Origin: Plantago major
Taxonomy: Eukaryota; Streptophyta; Magnoliopsida; Lamiales; Plantaginaceae
Direction: 5' to 3'
DNA: 64,000 bases
NCBI GenBank assembly: GCA_026545765.1
Contig: CM048843.1
Coordinates: forward strand, 9,075,501 to 9,139,500
Position numbers and translations under genes: made by a program. The stretch's first letter is position 1. The number at the start of each line of letters is the position of its first letter. Shown piece by piece: positions 10,565-21,414 of this stretch. The notes under the pieces are model-generated. The model saw only the letters and a list, made by a program, of their open reading frames with translations. It was not told the origin of the DNA and did not search any database.

Positions 10565-12425
10565 TTATTCTTCAGTCTTGCTCTTAACGAGCATGTCATC
10601 CACATACACCTCCATGGTTTTGCCAATTTCTTCCTTGAACATCTGATTTACCAGTCGTTGGTAAGTTGCTCCCGCATTTTTCAATCCGAAGGGCATCACT
10701 TTAAAGCAATACACTCCCCCCGCAGCGAAGAAAGCTGTTTTCCTGATGTCCTCCTTGGCCATCCGAATTTGGTAAAATCCTTGATATGCATCCATGAAAC
10801 TTAGTAACGCACATCCGGACGTTGAGTCAACCAACTGATCTATCCGTGGAAAAGGGTATGGATCCTTTGGGCAGAACTTGTTTAGCCTAGTGAAATCATT
10901 GCACATCCGCCATTTCCTTGGCGATTTTTCTACCAGAACCACGTTGCAAACCCAATTAGAATAACGGACTTCTTCGATCACTACAAAAAAAATCGGGTTT
11001 AGGGACGGATTTATCCTAAACCCCTGCCGATTCGTCCCTAAACCGTTAGGGACGGATTTAGGGACGGATAGAGACGCCCGTCCTTAAAACGGGCGTCTCT
11101 AACCAAATAAGGACGGATAAAATATCCGTCCCTAAATAGTATTTTTTATTTTTTTTAATTTTTATTTTAAATACGAATATTTCGACAATTTTATACGAAT
11201 ATTCAATACGGATAAATCGATAATTTTATTCAATTCGGATAAACCAACAATTATATAAGAATATTCAATACGGATAAACCGAAAATTGTATACGATTATT
11301 CAATACGCATAAACTGATAATTTTATTCAATACGGATAAACCGACAATTTCATACAATATTCAATAATACAATATACAACATTTAATAATAATTAATACA
11401 AATAAGAAATTACAATAATACAATATAAAAAATCTAGATCTGGATCTGGGTCTTGTTGGACTGGCCGGAGATAGTGGTGGACGGATCTCGTGGTGGGGTG
11501 GCAGTATAGATGTCGTGGTGGTGGATCTGGGAGCGTGGTCGTGGTGGTCGAGTGGCGGTGGACGGAGAGGCAGTGTTGGAGTGGTGGTGGACGTAGAGGC
11601 CGTGGTGGACGAAGAGGCAGTGGTGGTCGAGGTGGTGGTGGATGGAGAGACAGTGGTGGTGAGGTGGTCGAGTGGTGGTGGAGGTGGTGAAGTGGTGGAG
11701 GACGGAGAGCCCGTGGTGGTGGAGTGGTGGAGGTGGTGGTACGGTGGAGGTGGTGGAGGTGGTGGAGGACGGAGATCCCGTGGTGGTGGAGTGGTGGTCG
11801 AACGGAGGTGGAGTGGTGGTGGTGGAGTGGGAGAGAAGGAGAGAAGGAGTGGTTAGTAAGTGTGGGAGGAAGAGAGTTATAAATTAGGGTTTCTGATAGT
11901 TTAGGGACGGATAGATCTATCCGTCCCTAATTTAGGGACGGATAAATCTATCCGTCCCTAAATTTTTTTTTTTTTTAGTCAACGAATTAGAGACGGATAG
12001 AATTATCCGTCTCTAAATTTAGAGATGGATAATTCTATCCGTCCCTAAATAGGGACGGATTAGTAATCCGTCCCTATTTAGGGACGGACTAGAGACGGAC
12101 TAGGGACGGATAGATCTATCCGTCTCTAGCACCACCGATTCGTCCCTAACTTAGGGACGGATTTTATCCGTCCCTAAATCCGGTTATTCTTGTAGTGGAT
12201 ATGCCCCGCTTTCAGGAGTCGATCAACTTCGGCGGATATGATGGCATCCTTGATCAGACCAAAATCCTTTCTTTTTTTACGGATATACTTAATCGAGGGA
12301 TCCATGTTCAGACAGTGAACAACAATCCTTGGATCTATCCCCTTTAGGTCATTAGTACTCCAAGCAAACACATCACTATTATCTCGGAGACAAGCAATGA
12401 GCTTCATTTCCACCCCCGCATTCAT
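10565..12425 (-). pseudogene. Reverse transcriptase core, split by a CACTA insertion
   Basis: The RT N-terminal part lies at 12425-12198 (DVFAWSTNDLKGIDP, then EVDRLLKAGHI) and continues at 10978-10565 (WRMCNDFTRLNKFCPKD, LLSFMDAYQGFYQI, MPFGLKNAGATYQRLV, and the catalytic YVDDMLVKS). The two parts join exactly in frame across the 3-bp target duplication of the CACTA element at 10979-12197. A stop codon follows KTEE at about 10564; homology continues beyond it to about 10440. Confidence 0.92.
10979..12197. mobile_element. Non-autonomous CACTA (En/Spm-type) element, 1219 bp, inside RT
   Basis: The ends are CACTACAAAAAAAATC (10979) and ATTCTTGTAGTG (ending 12197), flanked by the 3-bp target-site duplication GAT (10976-10978 and 12198-12200). 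Both ends carry many subterminal copies of TTTAGGGACGGAT and its complement. The interior has an AT-rich repeated block (11160-11420, motif ATTCAATACGGATAAACCG) and a G-rich TGGTGG tract (about 11460-11850) that yields long spurious ORFs. There is no transposase. A related element with the same interior is at 47568-48658. Confidence 0.95.
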
Positions 12426-12599
12426 TTCTGTTCCGATTCTAGTCTTCTTGTCCGGGCTTCCAACAACAAGCTCACTTCTTTGAGAGTTTCATGAGGATCG
12501 ATTCGTGCAGTTTTCGGAAACTTGTCCTTCTGGCTCCCTACTCCAATGTGCGGACTCTCTTTTTTTAATGGAAGAACAATCATGGATCGAAGTCATCAT

Positions 12600-13335
12600 G
12601 ATCACAACACGGGCGCAGATGCTCTCCTTGTGGACATAATGTAACACTCCCAAGCTTCTCGGATGTTCCTCACTTCCTCTCCAACTCCACATGGGGTCGG
12701 AAACTTCATCCTATTATGAAGAGTGGAGGAAATAGCTCGGAATTGATTGAGTCCCGGACATCCAAAGATGGCATTGTAGTCGAAAGTTTGATCCACCACT
12801 ACAAATCGGACTAGCTGTGTCACTCTTGCGGGGTGTGTCCCAAGTGAAACGTGAAGCATGACACTCCGTAGGGGCGGACAATTCCTCCTCCAAACCCTAG
12901 TATGGAGGTGTTGACTCTCTCATATCGGATTCTTCCTGATCCATCCGTCTATTGTCCTTTCGATATGATGTTCGAGGAACTCCCCGTATCCACCAGGATT
13001 TTATTCACTCGATAAGTCACAATGGTTAAAGAAATCACCAGCGGAACATCCGGACCGTCAATGTCTTCTCCTCCTGCCGTAGGAGGAGGGATCTCGCTAT
13101 CATCAAATGATATGGCGTTTGTCCCTCGAATCGCTGGAGCAGCATTTGACCTATCATTGTTCCGAAGATTCTGAGCTGTCCGCTCTCTTGCGTTCCTACT
13201 ATCGCCCCCAGTTGGTCCGCCCACTATGGCATTGATCACTCCGCTGTATGGAGGGTTCTCCATTTCAACGTCATCATCGTACCTGTATGGGTGTCGGTCC
13301 GTGCGAGACGGATGTTTGGGTGGCGGAGGTGGCAA
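12600..13335 (-). pseudogene. Aspartic protease region of the Tat-like element
   Basis: The frame at 13335-12949 begins with a Pro/Arg-rich gag-pol linker and ends with PLVISLTIVTYRVNKILVDTGSS, the plant Ty3-gypsy protease with its catalytic DTGSS. A frame break follows. The frame at 12859-12600 has the downstream YNAIFGCPGLNQFRAISS and MKFPT motifs of the protease-RT linker. The reading frame is interrupted between the two. Confidence 0.85.
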
Positions 13336-13380
13336 GGATAGAGGACGAGGTGGCGGCTCTATAGCTCTATCATGCCTTTA

Positions 13381-13920
13381 TCATTCCGTCTTATCACGTC
13401 TAGAAGGCTCATCCGTATAGATGTGCTCTTCCAGTTTTCCCTCTCTTATCAAATGTTCAACCTCCGTTTTCAGTTGAATGCAATCGTCCGTCTCATGACC
13501 ACGACACTTGTGGAACTTGCAGTACCCCTTTGCATTCTTATTCTTCCGGTTGTTGTGAGAGGGCTTTGGCCATTGGACATCCAGCTTCTTCTCAATGATA
13601 GTTGCCAAGATGTCGGATCTTGGTCTATTGAGACGGGTATAATCCGCATATCTCCTTGGCGGACTCCTTTCTCTGTGGAAGCCCTTATCTCTGTGATCCT
13701 TCCTCGGATCAAACTTATTAGGGCGGTGCTCTTGTTTTACTGGCTCCTTTCCCTTCTTGGATCCTTCTCTCACCGGAACATTCCGTCGGTACTCCTCTCC
13801 ATACATCACTTCTTCACAGATGTCATCCAAATGCTTTTCACTCCTCACTTCCTGACTAGAAAGTTTTCTGCGGAGCTCTGAGTTGAAAGTATTAGCATAC
13901 AGGTGACGGACCCGTTCCAC
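13381..13920 (-). pseudogene. C-terminal half of gag (zinc knuckle)
   Basis: The frame encodes RHLYANTFNSELRRKL, a basic linker, then YTRLNRPRSDILATI and a zinc knuckle CKFHKCRGHETDDC (CX2H-X4-H-X4-C), followed by LIREGKLEEHI. This is typical of the end of Tat gag. Gag in this lineage is several hundred residues longer; its N-terminal part is missing because the frame runs straight into LTR sequence at 13914. Confidence 0.85.
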
Positions 13921-14245
13921 GGAAGTATCTCAGTGGTTCTGTTATATACGTTTGGTCTTAATGCGATGGTGGCGTCCGAAATTCCCTCGTCCGGTCCGTT
14001 TGGCATCCTAGGACTGACAGTTTGTGGTACTTGGAAGGACCATGTGACCATTTGTCAGGTTCGGAAGTCATTCACCTAGCTTGGTCGGACCCAGCTGAGA
14101 AAGTATGTTGACTTGTAAATACTAGTTGACCTGGGATGGTTTCCCTTAGGTCGGACCATTTGAAGGTCGGACTAGCATTGGATTGGCTATCTCAGCCTTG
14201 ATGCGCTCTAGGACACGCTCTATGGCGCCCTTAACGGATTGGACA
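13914..14245 (-). repeat. 5' LTR fragment of the Tat-like element
   Basis: 332 bp matching 1102-1433 of the intact LTR. It lacks the last 16 bp of the LTR outer end and all of the TATA/R/U5 part. Its inner edge is fused to gag. Its outer edge joins host sequence through a shared ACA (14243-14245), which fits end-joining by microhomology after a deletion. Confidence 0.9.
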
Positions 14246-14652
14246 AATATAAACCATTAACAATTTCGATGTGAAACTAGATGGACTTTTTGACTCTCAC
14301 AAATTAGTATTATTACTACTTTATAAGGTTTTTTAAATATCTTAAAACTTGTGAAGATTAGTCGTCCAATGAATTTATCTGGCGGTTTGGCCTTTTGTAT
14401 TATTTTCCAAGCATAAGACACATTAACAGTGTAATTAGAGAGACTCAGCAAGTCAAAGATATAAACCTTTCTTTCATATATTGAAGATTCATCACATATA
14501 CCGTGCATCAATTTGGCCACTTGTAGGTATTATAGCATAAGACACAATTTTTTCTGAGTGTACTAGAGAAAGAGGTGCTTATTTATTTCACAGACTTGCA
14601 TTGCTGAAACTAAGAGGTGCTTCTTTATTTCTTTCATTCCCAAATTCATTAC
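14246..14652 (+). other. 5' flank of LRR gene A
   Basis: Collinear with 19637-20065 and 27470-27891 in units B and C (over 90% by eye, with a few indels, for example loss of about 30 bp near 14375). It is AT-rich and no TATA box stands out. High conservation upstream of the start codon suggests that promoter and leader were copied with the gene. Confidence 0.6.
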
Positions 14653-15489
14653 ATGAGGAAATTTATAAGCATGGTTATCTATGGAGCTCATCAGTACTTG
14701 TTTGCTCTTGCATTTTTTATCTTGCTCCAATGTTGTACAAATATCGAAGTTACAGCCCAATCAACTAATACTACCACTGATCAATCAGTGCTTATGGCGT
14801 TGAAATCCCAACTCAACTTGAATTCTTCTCACATCCTATCTTCAAACTGGTCTGTTTCAACCCCTGTTTGCACATGGATTGGAGTTTCTTGCGGTCATCG
14901 CCACCACAGGGTGACCGCTCTAGACGTTTCATCCATGGGAGTCGCTGGAAACTTGCCTCCGGAAATAGGGAACCTCTCGTTCATTGCTTCGATTAACTTG
15001 AGCTACAATAGCTTTCAAGGAAGCCTGCCTCAAGAAATGTCTCGGCTGCGAAGATTGCAAGTTATTGATTTCAGGATGAATAACTTCACGGGGGAAATTC
15101 CAACTTGGTTCGATGTATTACCACAACTTACAACCTTGCGTCTCCGAAACAATAGTTTCACTGGCATGATCCCGCATTCTATGGGCAACATGTCAATGCT
15201 CCAAATTTTGGATCTTTCGTACCATTCTCTGCGTGGGGAAGTACCGAAAGAGATTGCAAGTGTGTATACTTTGCAGTTTCTAAATTTGCAGTTCAATCAA
15301 TTTAGTGGCGTATTCCCAATGGAAGTGTTCAATATTTCAAACCTAGAACGTTTAGCTCTTTCAGGAAATAACTTTACTGGAGAACTGCCTGCCGATTTAT
15401 GTCGTGGTGGGGCTTCTAGAATCCAAGGGTTGTTCCTGTCTTCGAATGAGCTAGGAGGCCAAATCCCATCGAGCATTTCTGAGTGCTCA
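14653..15489 (+). pseudogene. LRR receptor ectodomain, unit A (truncated)
   Basis: I take the ATG at 14653 because it is conserved in all three units and starts a signal peptide (MRKFISMVIYGAHQYLFALA); upstream in-frame codons lack an ATG. Then come an N-cap with paired Cys (WSVSTPVCTWIGVSC) and about eight or nine 24-residue LRRs of the extracellular plant type (LxGxIP). The sequence is closest to LRR-RLK subfamily XII (At3g47570, EFR and Xa21 type), immune receptors at the plasma membrane. Homology to unit B ends at ISECS (15489), after which foreign sequence carries the frame to a stop at 15568. No further LRR, membrane helix or kinase follows, so this is a 5' fragment. Confidence 0.85.
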
Positions 15490-15978
15490 TTAAAAAAATC
15501 ACATTTACCCAAACAATCAAAGCTTACAGGAACAGAGTGCGTAAGAAAAGGAAAGGAGGAAAAAACATGAGAAATTCTGGCATATACACAGCAAGCTTTG
15601 CAAAATATAACAATTTTCTAGCAGAAAATGAATTCTAAACAAGTAAAAACACAGAAATCAGCAACGAACCCACAAACTTGGCGACTCTGTCTGAAACAGC
15701 GAACAAGAAACTGAGATGGTCGATCAAAGCGTCAAAGAGTCGGCACACAGTGGAAACTGGAGGTGGCGGTGTGGCTGGAGCCTGGAAGGTGGAGCTGAGA
15801 CAGACTAGGTTTAGCTACTCAGCTGCCAGTTACAAATTCAGTTACGACTTGCGAGTATACAAGTCGAAAACATTTATATCAAATTTAGAACATTAATAAT
15901 ATTATTTAAAATATTATACCTAATTATTCGTCAGTAATGGATGATTGGTGGATTTATAAGTGTTTGATAATTTCAAAT
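15490..15978. other. Unassigned sequence joined to the broken LRR exon
   Basis: This stretch replaces the continuation of unit A. It includes GC-richer sequence (15670-15830) which on the minus strand looks like a 5' leader or exon, but no ATG-started frame of note is seen. It could be a captured gene fragment. I do not recognise it. Confidence 0.35.
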
Positions 15979-16665
15979 GGATAATTCTACACATAATACT
16001 CAATTATTTAAGTTGTATCATTTTTATAACTTTTATTTTACCCACTACAAGTACTCAAGTATTAATTTAGTGCCACAAATGACACTCTAGCTGGATTGTC
16101 TACCGAACGGTAAGGGTATTTTAGTACTTCTCTACGTTCGTGGCGTCTTGCTATTGGTTGGTTTAATTTGGGGGTCATGAACCAATGATTTGTTACATTA
16201 TCTAGTGGTTTGGTTGTAATATGTATGGTGGTCATGAACAAAAAAGTGGTTATAGTTATCGTTGAGGTGCTTACTGTTTATTTTTTGACTAATACAACTT
16301 GTGATTTTGTGGTTAATTTTAGGCTGAATTTTTGTTGTGTGGTTCAATAATATAATGAATCATTTTCCCTTGCTGCCTTTAGATTGAAAAATATGTTCCC
16401 ATGTCTACTTCTCGTTTTTGGATACTTTAGGTTTCAAAAATATTGTTTCATATTGCAAAATGTTGCTCTATTTCTGCCGGATCATTTTTTTTATCGATAA
16501 AATTTGTTTGGTTGAACATTATTGTACTCCGGTTGATTTTTCCGGGCATAGTAACGTTTGTGGTACTAAACTAATAGTTGAGTACTTGTAGTGGGTAAAA
16601 TAAAACGGTGAGTATCATTTGTGGCACATTTCAAATAGTTGAGTATCATTTGTGAAATTAGCCCT
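15979..16665. mobile_element. MULE-type MITE with about 110-bp inverted repeats
   Basis: The two ends are long inverted repeats: about 15985-16090 pairs with 16550-16665, sharing ACCCACTACAAGTACTCAA in opposite orientation. Flanks AATTTCAAAT (15969-15978) and AATTTGAATC (16666-16675) may be a decayed 9-10 bp target duplication. No coding sequence. A CACTACAA string inside the repeats is coincidental and not a CACTA terminus. Confidence 0.65.
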
Positions 16666-16760
16666 AATTTGAATCAATTACGGGTGGGGTTGATTGAATG
16701 GGATCTGACATATTGCGGACATGCCATATGAGATTTGTAAATTGAGAGATGAATTACTTA

Positions 16761-17132
16761 GAGCAACTCCAGCAGTGTTGCAACTGAGAGTTGCAACTTC
16801 GTTGGACTCACGCCGACTCCAGCAGTCGAGCGTGAGCTAAAATCAAGTCACCTTTTCCTTTTTTTTAATTTTTTTTTTGTTTTTTTTCTTTTCTTGTTTC
16901 TTTGTTTTTATTTTCTCTTTTTGTTTTTTTTATTTCTATTCCTTTTCTACTTTTATCTTTTTTATTATTTTTCATTTATTTTGAATATTTCTATATGATA
17001 ATAATTATATGTAGAAATAGAAATATACTTATACATTACTTCTAAACTTTAAAATACATATTAAAATCACACTTGTAAAATGTAGTATTTTAATTGTTGT
17101 AATTTTCATTTTTTAATTATTTTAATTTTAAC
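16761..17132. mobile_element. Truncated Harbinger-like MITE
   Basis: Starts after TTA (16758-16760) with GAGCAACTCCAGCAGTG and a GTTGCAAC inverted pair, then a T-rich body. The body is the reverse complement of 32790-33000 in the full element at 32394-33140. The other end is lost at 17132, where a different repeat starts. Confidence 0.65.
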
Positions 17133-17775
17133 TTGAGCTCTAAAGTGTGTGCATTTGAGACTCATTTGAAGCTTGAAATGGATCTCTAACGAAGATTGCA
17201 TTTTTAGGTTTTCATTTGGAAATTAGAAATTCTTAAGGGGTTATTTTACAATTTTTTTGGGATAAGTTTGCAATAAAAGAAGAGTTTGAGAGTGATCTAA
17301 AAAATTATTTGGGGTCATTTTATAAATAAATGAAAGTTTATAATAAAAAGGCAAACTATTTGAAAGTTTAATTACATAGGTCTATTGTACAATAATTAAT
17401 TAATTGTAAAGAGTTTAAGAAAATAAATTAGAAAGGACTAGAACCACCTAGTGGTTTGCCAAATCAGCAAAACCACCGTCCATGTCATGATTGATTTGAC
17501 TTATCTGTAATTGTTGAAATATATTTGGATGTCATTGTAATTGTTCAAACAACATGGACTAATGTGAGAAGAGGGCATCTATATCTCATTGTACTAATCT
17601 CAGTACACCATTACAAATCTAACAAGTGACATAATCAAATAATTAAAAATTAATTGATAAATAGCTTTAACAATTTAAATAATTTTGAAAATACAAATTA
17701 CACAAAATTGCAAAACTCACCCCCTAAATATGAAGTTTACATTTTAAACCTTAATATCTCTTTCTTGTAAATAAA
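17133..17775. repeat. Two MULE-like fragments shared with 24888-25510
   Basis: 17133-17575 matches 24890-25325 almost base for base and ends with one inverted-repeat arm of that MULE-like element. 17576-17775 matches 25334-25510, one arm of the second MULE family (the 31647-36076 type). No genes. The match shows that this part of the upstream region was duplicated with units B and C. Confidence 0.7.
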
Positions 17776-17941
17776 CGTACGTCGAAAGGCGTACTTACCT
17801 TGCTGGAATTCTCGTTTCCTGTAAGTGATCTTCTTCTTTTCTTCTAATCCGTTCCAAGATAACTCTTGAAGTCCGTTCTAATGAACAGATTGCTAGGTTA
17901 TTCGTATCACGGATTACCAGTTGGAACCTAGCGTCCCAACA
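17776..17941 (+). repeat. LTR relic (3' end of an LTR related to 37618-38103)
   Basis: Shares CTTACCTTGCTGGAATTCTC, the ATTACCAGTTGGAACC motif and the terminal CCCAACA with the LTRs at 37618-38103 and 39914-40404, with clear divergence. A shorter piece of the same relic is at about 26385-26453 in unit C, so insertion preceded the B/C duplication. Confidence 0.7.
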
Positions 17942-18334
17942 GAAACTAACAAAACGGTAGAATTTCTGGAAAAAAGTTACTAATTTCCAACAATGCCTAT
18001 TCCAATCTCCACTAGGTAAAAGTAAAGACTGAGAGAGAATGAGTCAATCAACTCCACATAGCAATTGACTCACGAAGTCAAATTAAATTAAACCATTAAA
18101 TTTAACACAAATTCTTAAAGGATACGTGTATTAGTGAGAATCTTAACAGATATATTGATATTATTAAGAATATGTAATGTTTCAAACAATATCAGTGATG
18201 TTTTATAAGTGTACGTTTCATGTTTCTTTCCCTCTTTTAATCTCTACATAACACCGTCTCACATATGAGACTTGCTCTAAATTTAAATCGGAGCGGGTTT
18301 TTTGATATATCTTATCACTTCTGCAGAATATTCG
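17942..18334. other. Non-coding upstream region of unit B
   Basis: Collinear with 26454-26770. Contains a MITE-like segment (about 18115-18285) whose ends carry GTGAGAATCTT and GTCTCACATATGAGAC, related to 46425-46640. No gene. Confidence 0.5.
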
Positions 18335-18626
18335 CCATTCAATTGTCTCTAAAATACTATTTAATTAATAAATTCTATTTTAGAGACGGAATATTCTGTT
18401 GCTAATTGATTCCGTTGCATATCCGTATCTAAATGCTTGGAAAAAAAATATTAAAATTTAATTAATTAATTTATTAAGGCAGCTTAATCCGTACATAATT
18501 AATTCCGTGCCAATTTGGTATCTAGTCCGTCCCTAAATGTTCGAGCTATTTTTTTGAAAGTCCTTTTGGAACGGAATTAGATATGGAAATGTGTTTTGTG
18601 GCAAAATCCATTCCCATTCCGTCTTA

Positions 18627-18744
18627 TGCTCTGTTATTTTCAACTGAAAACTCGTTCAGTTCAGTTGAGTTCCATTCAGTTCGATTCGATTGATTCGCCT
18701 CATCTTGATTCGGCTCTCTTGATTCACTCTCTTAAGTTCATTAA

Positions 18745-18789
<45 letters not shown>

Positions 18790-19278
18790 ATTTTATCATT
18801 TATTTACACAACCCATCTTTTGTACGAGGAAAATAAGAAAATTTATCCAATTGAGATATTTTCAACCTTTTTCTTTCTTTTTTTTAACACGACTTTTAGT
18901 AGATTTATCCAGTTGAGTTTTTTCTCAAACTTAATAAATAAAAAACAAGTTATACCAAACTAAAGTCAAACCAAACTCTACAAATTACGCACAAAAAAGT
19001 ATAAAACAAAGTTATGTTAGTCAAATATACTTAATTTATTTTTATAATATAATTTTATTATATTCTTTTGTCGTGTAATTTATAGTATCTGATCAACGCC
19101 CGTAAAAAGTCTCCTTACGAATTTATTAATGGACCGGATGTAGTATTAATTATTATTAAAAAATGGGACAAATGTAATTTCTTCACGTTTCGATTTCATT
19201 TCGTTTGATTTGATTCGATTCAGTCCATTCATTCCATTCGATTCGATTCACTAAATTTCAGCTGAAAAGAACAGAGCC
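18627..19278. mobile_element. Harbinger/Tourist-type MITE, 652 bp
   Basis: Inverted ends TGCTCTGTTATTTTCA and GGCTCTGTTCTTTTCAGC (complement of the right end) are flanked by TTA on both sides (18624-18626 and 19279-19281). The empty site is preserved in unit C near 27100 (CAGTCTTAATCCG). It contains an (ATT)n run at 18745-18787. A relative is at 56844-57690. Confidence 0.85.
18745..18787. repeat. (ATT)n microsatellite
   Basis: About fourteen perfect ATT units inside the MITE. The relative at 56960-57002 has a similar but imperfect run. Confidence 0.9.
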
Positions 19279-19383
19279 TTAATCCGTTCCTCTATGTGTG
19301 GTCTTCTCCGTATCCGTTCCTAATTAGGAACGAAATAATTCCGTGCTTAAAATCCGTTTCCCGTTTAAAAATTTCTTGTAGTG

Positions 19384-20065
19384 AACGAGAAAACGAAACT
19401 GATAGAAAGGTAGATCGGGCCATGGGCTACTTAAATCTGCAATCTGATTTAGGATTGGTGGTCGGACGGCGAAGTAACGACCGATTTAGTGGTAAGATAG
19501 TGGTCTTAGAGAGAGAATGAAAGAAAGTGGAAGAAAATCCTTTAAAAAGACCGTTTATACTAAAACCATTTCAGAATCCGGACCAATTCATAAAAAGTTC
19601 ACCCGCAATCCGAATCAAGGGAAAATGTTAAAATTCACAAATATAAACCATTAACAATTTCTTTGTGAAACTAGATGGACTTTTTGACTATCACAAATTA
19701 GTATTATTACTACTTTATAAGGTTTTTTAAATATCTTAAAACTTGTGAAAATTAGTCGTCCAATGATTTATGTGGCTGAGAGAAAATTTGCTATCCTTCC
19801 ATCGGTTTGGCCTTTTGTATTATTTTCCAAACGTAAGACACATTTCACAGTGTAATTAGAGAGACTCAGCAAGTCAAGATATAAACCATTCTTTCATTCA
19901 TTACATATACCGTCCACCAATTTGGCCACTTGTAGGTATTATTTTCCAAGCATAAGACAATTTTTTCCGAGTGTACTATAGAAAGAGGTGCTTATTTATT
20001 TCACAGACTTGCATTGCTAAAACTAAGAGGTGCTTCTTTATTTCTTTCATTCCCAAATTCATTAC
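19384..20065 (+). other. Upstream region and leader of LRR gene B
   Basis: Almost identical to 27208-27891. It contains an ATG at 19422 with a 32-codon frame (MGYLNLQSDLGLVVGRRSND) conserved in unit C with one substitution; it may be an upstream ORF or chance. From 19637 on it also matches the flank of unit A. Confidence 0.5.
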
Positions 20066-21008
20066 ATGAGAAAATTAATAAGCATGGTTATCTATGGAGC
20101 TCAGTACTTGTTTGCTCTTGCACTTTTTATCTTGCTCCAATGTACAAATATCAAAGTCACAGCCCAATCAACTAGTATTACCACTGATCAATCAGCGCTT
20201 ATGGCGTTGAAATCCCAACTCAACTTGAACTCTTCTCACATCCTATTTTCAAACTGGTCTCGCTCCACCCCTGTTTGCACATGGATTGGAATTTCTTGCG
20301 GTTCTCGCCATCACAGGGTGACCGCACTTGATATTTCATCCATGGGAGTCGCTGGAAACTTGCCTCCGGAAATAGGGAATCTCTCGTTCATTGCTTCGAT
20401 TAACTTGAGTTACAATAGCTTTCAAGGAAGCCTGCCTCAAGAAATGTCTCGGCTGCGAAGATTGCAAGTTATTGATTTCAAGATTAATAACTTCACAGGG
20501 GAAATTCCATCTTGGTTCGATGTATTACCACAACTTAGATACTTGCATCTTCGAAACAATAGTTTCACTGGCATGATCCCGTCTTCTATGGGTAACATAT
20601 CGAAACTCCAACATTTGAGTCTTAGCGCCAATTCACTGTATGGGGAAGTACCAAAAGAGATTGCAAGTGTGTATACGTTGCAGTTTCTGGGTTTGGAATA
20701 CAATCAATTTAGTGGTGTCTTCCCAGTGGAGGTGTTCAATATTTCCAATTTGGAAATTCTAGCTCTTACAGGGAATAACTTTACCGGTGAACTGCCTGCC
20801 GATTTATGCCGTGGTGGGGCTTCTGGACTCCAAGAGTTGCATCTATCTTCGAATGAGCTAGGAGGCCAAATCCCATCGAGCATTTCTGAGTGCTCACAAC
20901 TTAGCATTCTTTCATTGTCATATAACAAGTTTACTGGCCCCATACCAAACCAAATCGGCAACTTAACTGCCTTGGAAATCTTATATCTTGGAGTCAATCA
21001 GCTGACAG
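20066..21008 (+). CDS. LRR receptor, unit B, first exon (open)
   Basis: ATG at 20066 begins a signal peptide with the hydrophobic core YLFALALFILLQC, then mature sequence QSTSITTDQSALMALKSQL, the LRR N-cap (STPVCTWIGISC) and about ten LRRs running to QLTG, where a donor (ACAG/GTATTG) ends the exon after the first base of Gly. The 314 codons are open. The family is LRR-RLK subfamily XII-like, an extracellular ligand-binding domain with N-glycosylation sites (NLS, NNFT). Read-through would stop at 21188. It splices in phase with the 144-bp module at 21415. No membrane or kinase exon follows before unit C, so the gene is incomplete unless it uses distant exons. Confidence 0.8.
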
Positions 21009-21414
21009 GTATTGAATTTATTAACTGGAATTTTCATACATGCATGATCTATTTTAGTCTAGATGAAAAATGGTATTATATGGGTGAAAATATTTTATTA
21101 AAAATTATGATTTTCATTTATATGAGGGAAAAATCATATTCCCGTAATTTAGTGTTTCACGTGCTCACCAATTGTAGAAAACAATTTTAGTAAATTGCTA
21201 ACCAGATATTTGTTAGGATTGTTACGAACATGAATACTATCTTAAAGTGAAGATCATAAATTGCAGACAATGTTTTCAGGTATGTTGTTAGGATTGTCAC
21301 TTTCAGAATATTCAAATGTTCTTCTCTGCATAAATATTTCCTATCAAATGTTCCAACTCAATCTTTTTCCATTTGCCTTTAATTCATTCTTTTGATGAAA
21401 ATGATTGTTTTTAG

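Larger units (their letters stand above)
516..14245 (-). mobile_element. Ty3-gypsy retrotransposon, Tat/Retand-like, degenerate and rearranged
   Basis: Reading the minus strand, the order is 5' LTR fragment (14245-13914), gag, aspartic protease, RT, RNase H, a second archaeal-type RNase H, integrase, a long region with an antisense gene, a polypurine tract and a complete 3' LTR (1449-516). The second RNase H and the antisense gene between integrase and the 3' LTR are hallmarks of the Tat lineage (Ogre, Retand, Grande-type elements). The 5' LTR lacks its TATA, R and U5 parts and is joined directly to gag, so the primer-binding site, leader and gag N-terminus are deleted. With frameshifts, stops and lost catalytic residues, the copy is dead. 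Without the nested CACTA it would be about 12.5 kb. The right end lies in LRR-unit host sequence, with about 270 bp of host DNA missing relative to unit B. Confidence 0.9.
18335..19383. mobile_element. CACTA-like relic upstream of LRR unit B
   Basis: The right end is TTTCTTGTAGTG (19372-19383), the complement of a CACTACAAGAAA terminus, preceded by many ACGGAAT, ATCCGT and GGAACG motifs. The left terminus is not found, so it is 5'-truncated. The same relic lies at about 26775-27207 (unit C) and 1-515 (unit A). A Harbinger-type MITE interrupts it at 18627-19278. Confidence 0.65.

Noticed and set aside
11490..11887. Long Gly/Trp/Val-rich ORFs on the plus strand
   Set aside because: They come from the TGGTGG low-complexity tract of the CACTA element and are open in several frames at once.
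14653..15570. Unit A as a short secreted LRR decoy protein
   Set aside because: The frame beyond 15489 is chance read-through into foreign sequence and ends after 26 codons, so a truncated pseudogene is simpler. RNA evidence could change this.
16041..16600. CACTA element from CACTACAA and TTGTAGTG strings at 16043 and 16590
   Set aside because: The strings lie inside longer inverted repeats of a MULE-type MITE, and no 3-bp target duplication borders them.
20030..20065. Receptor start upstream at 20030 (likewise 14617 and 27856)
   Set aside because: The codon there is GTG; the first conserved ATG is at 20066, 14653 and 27892.
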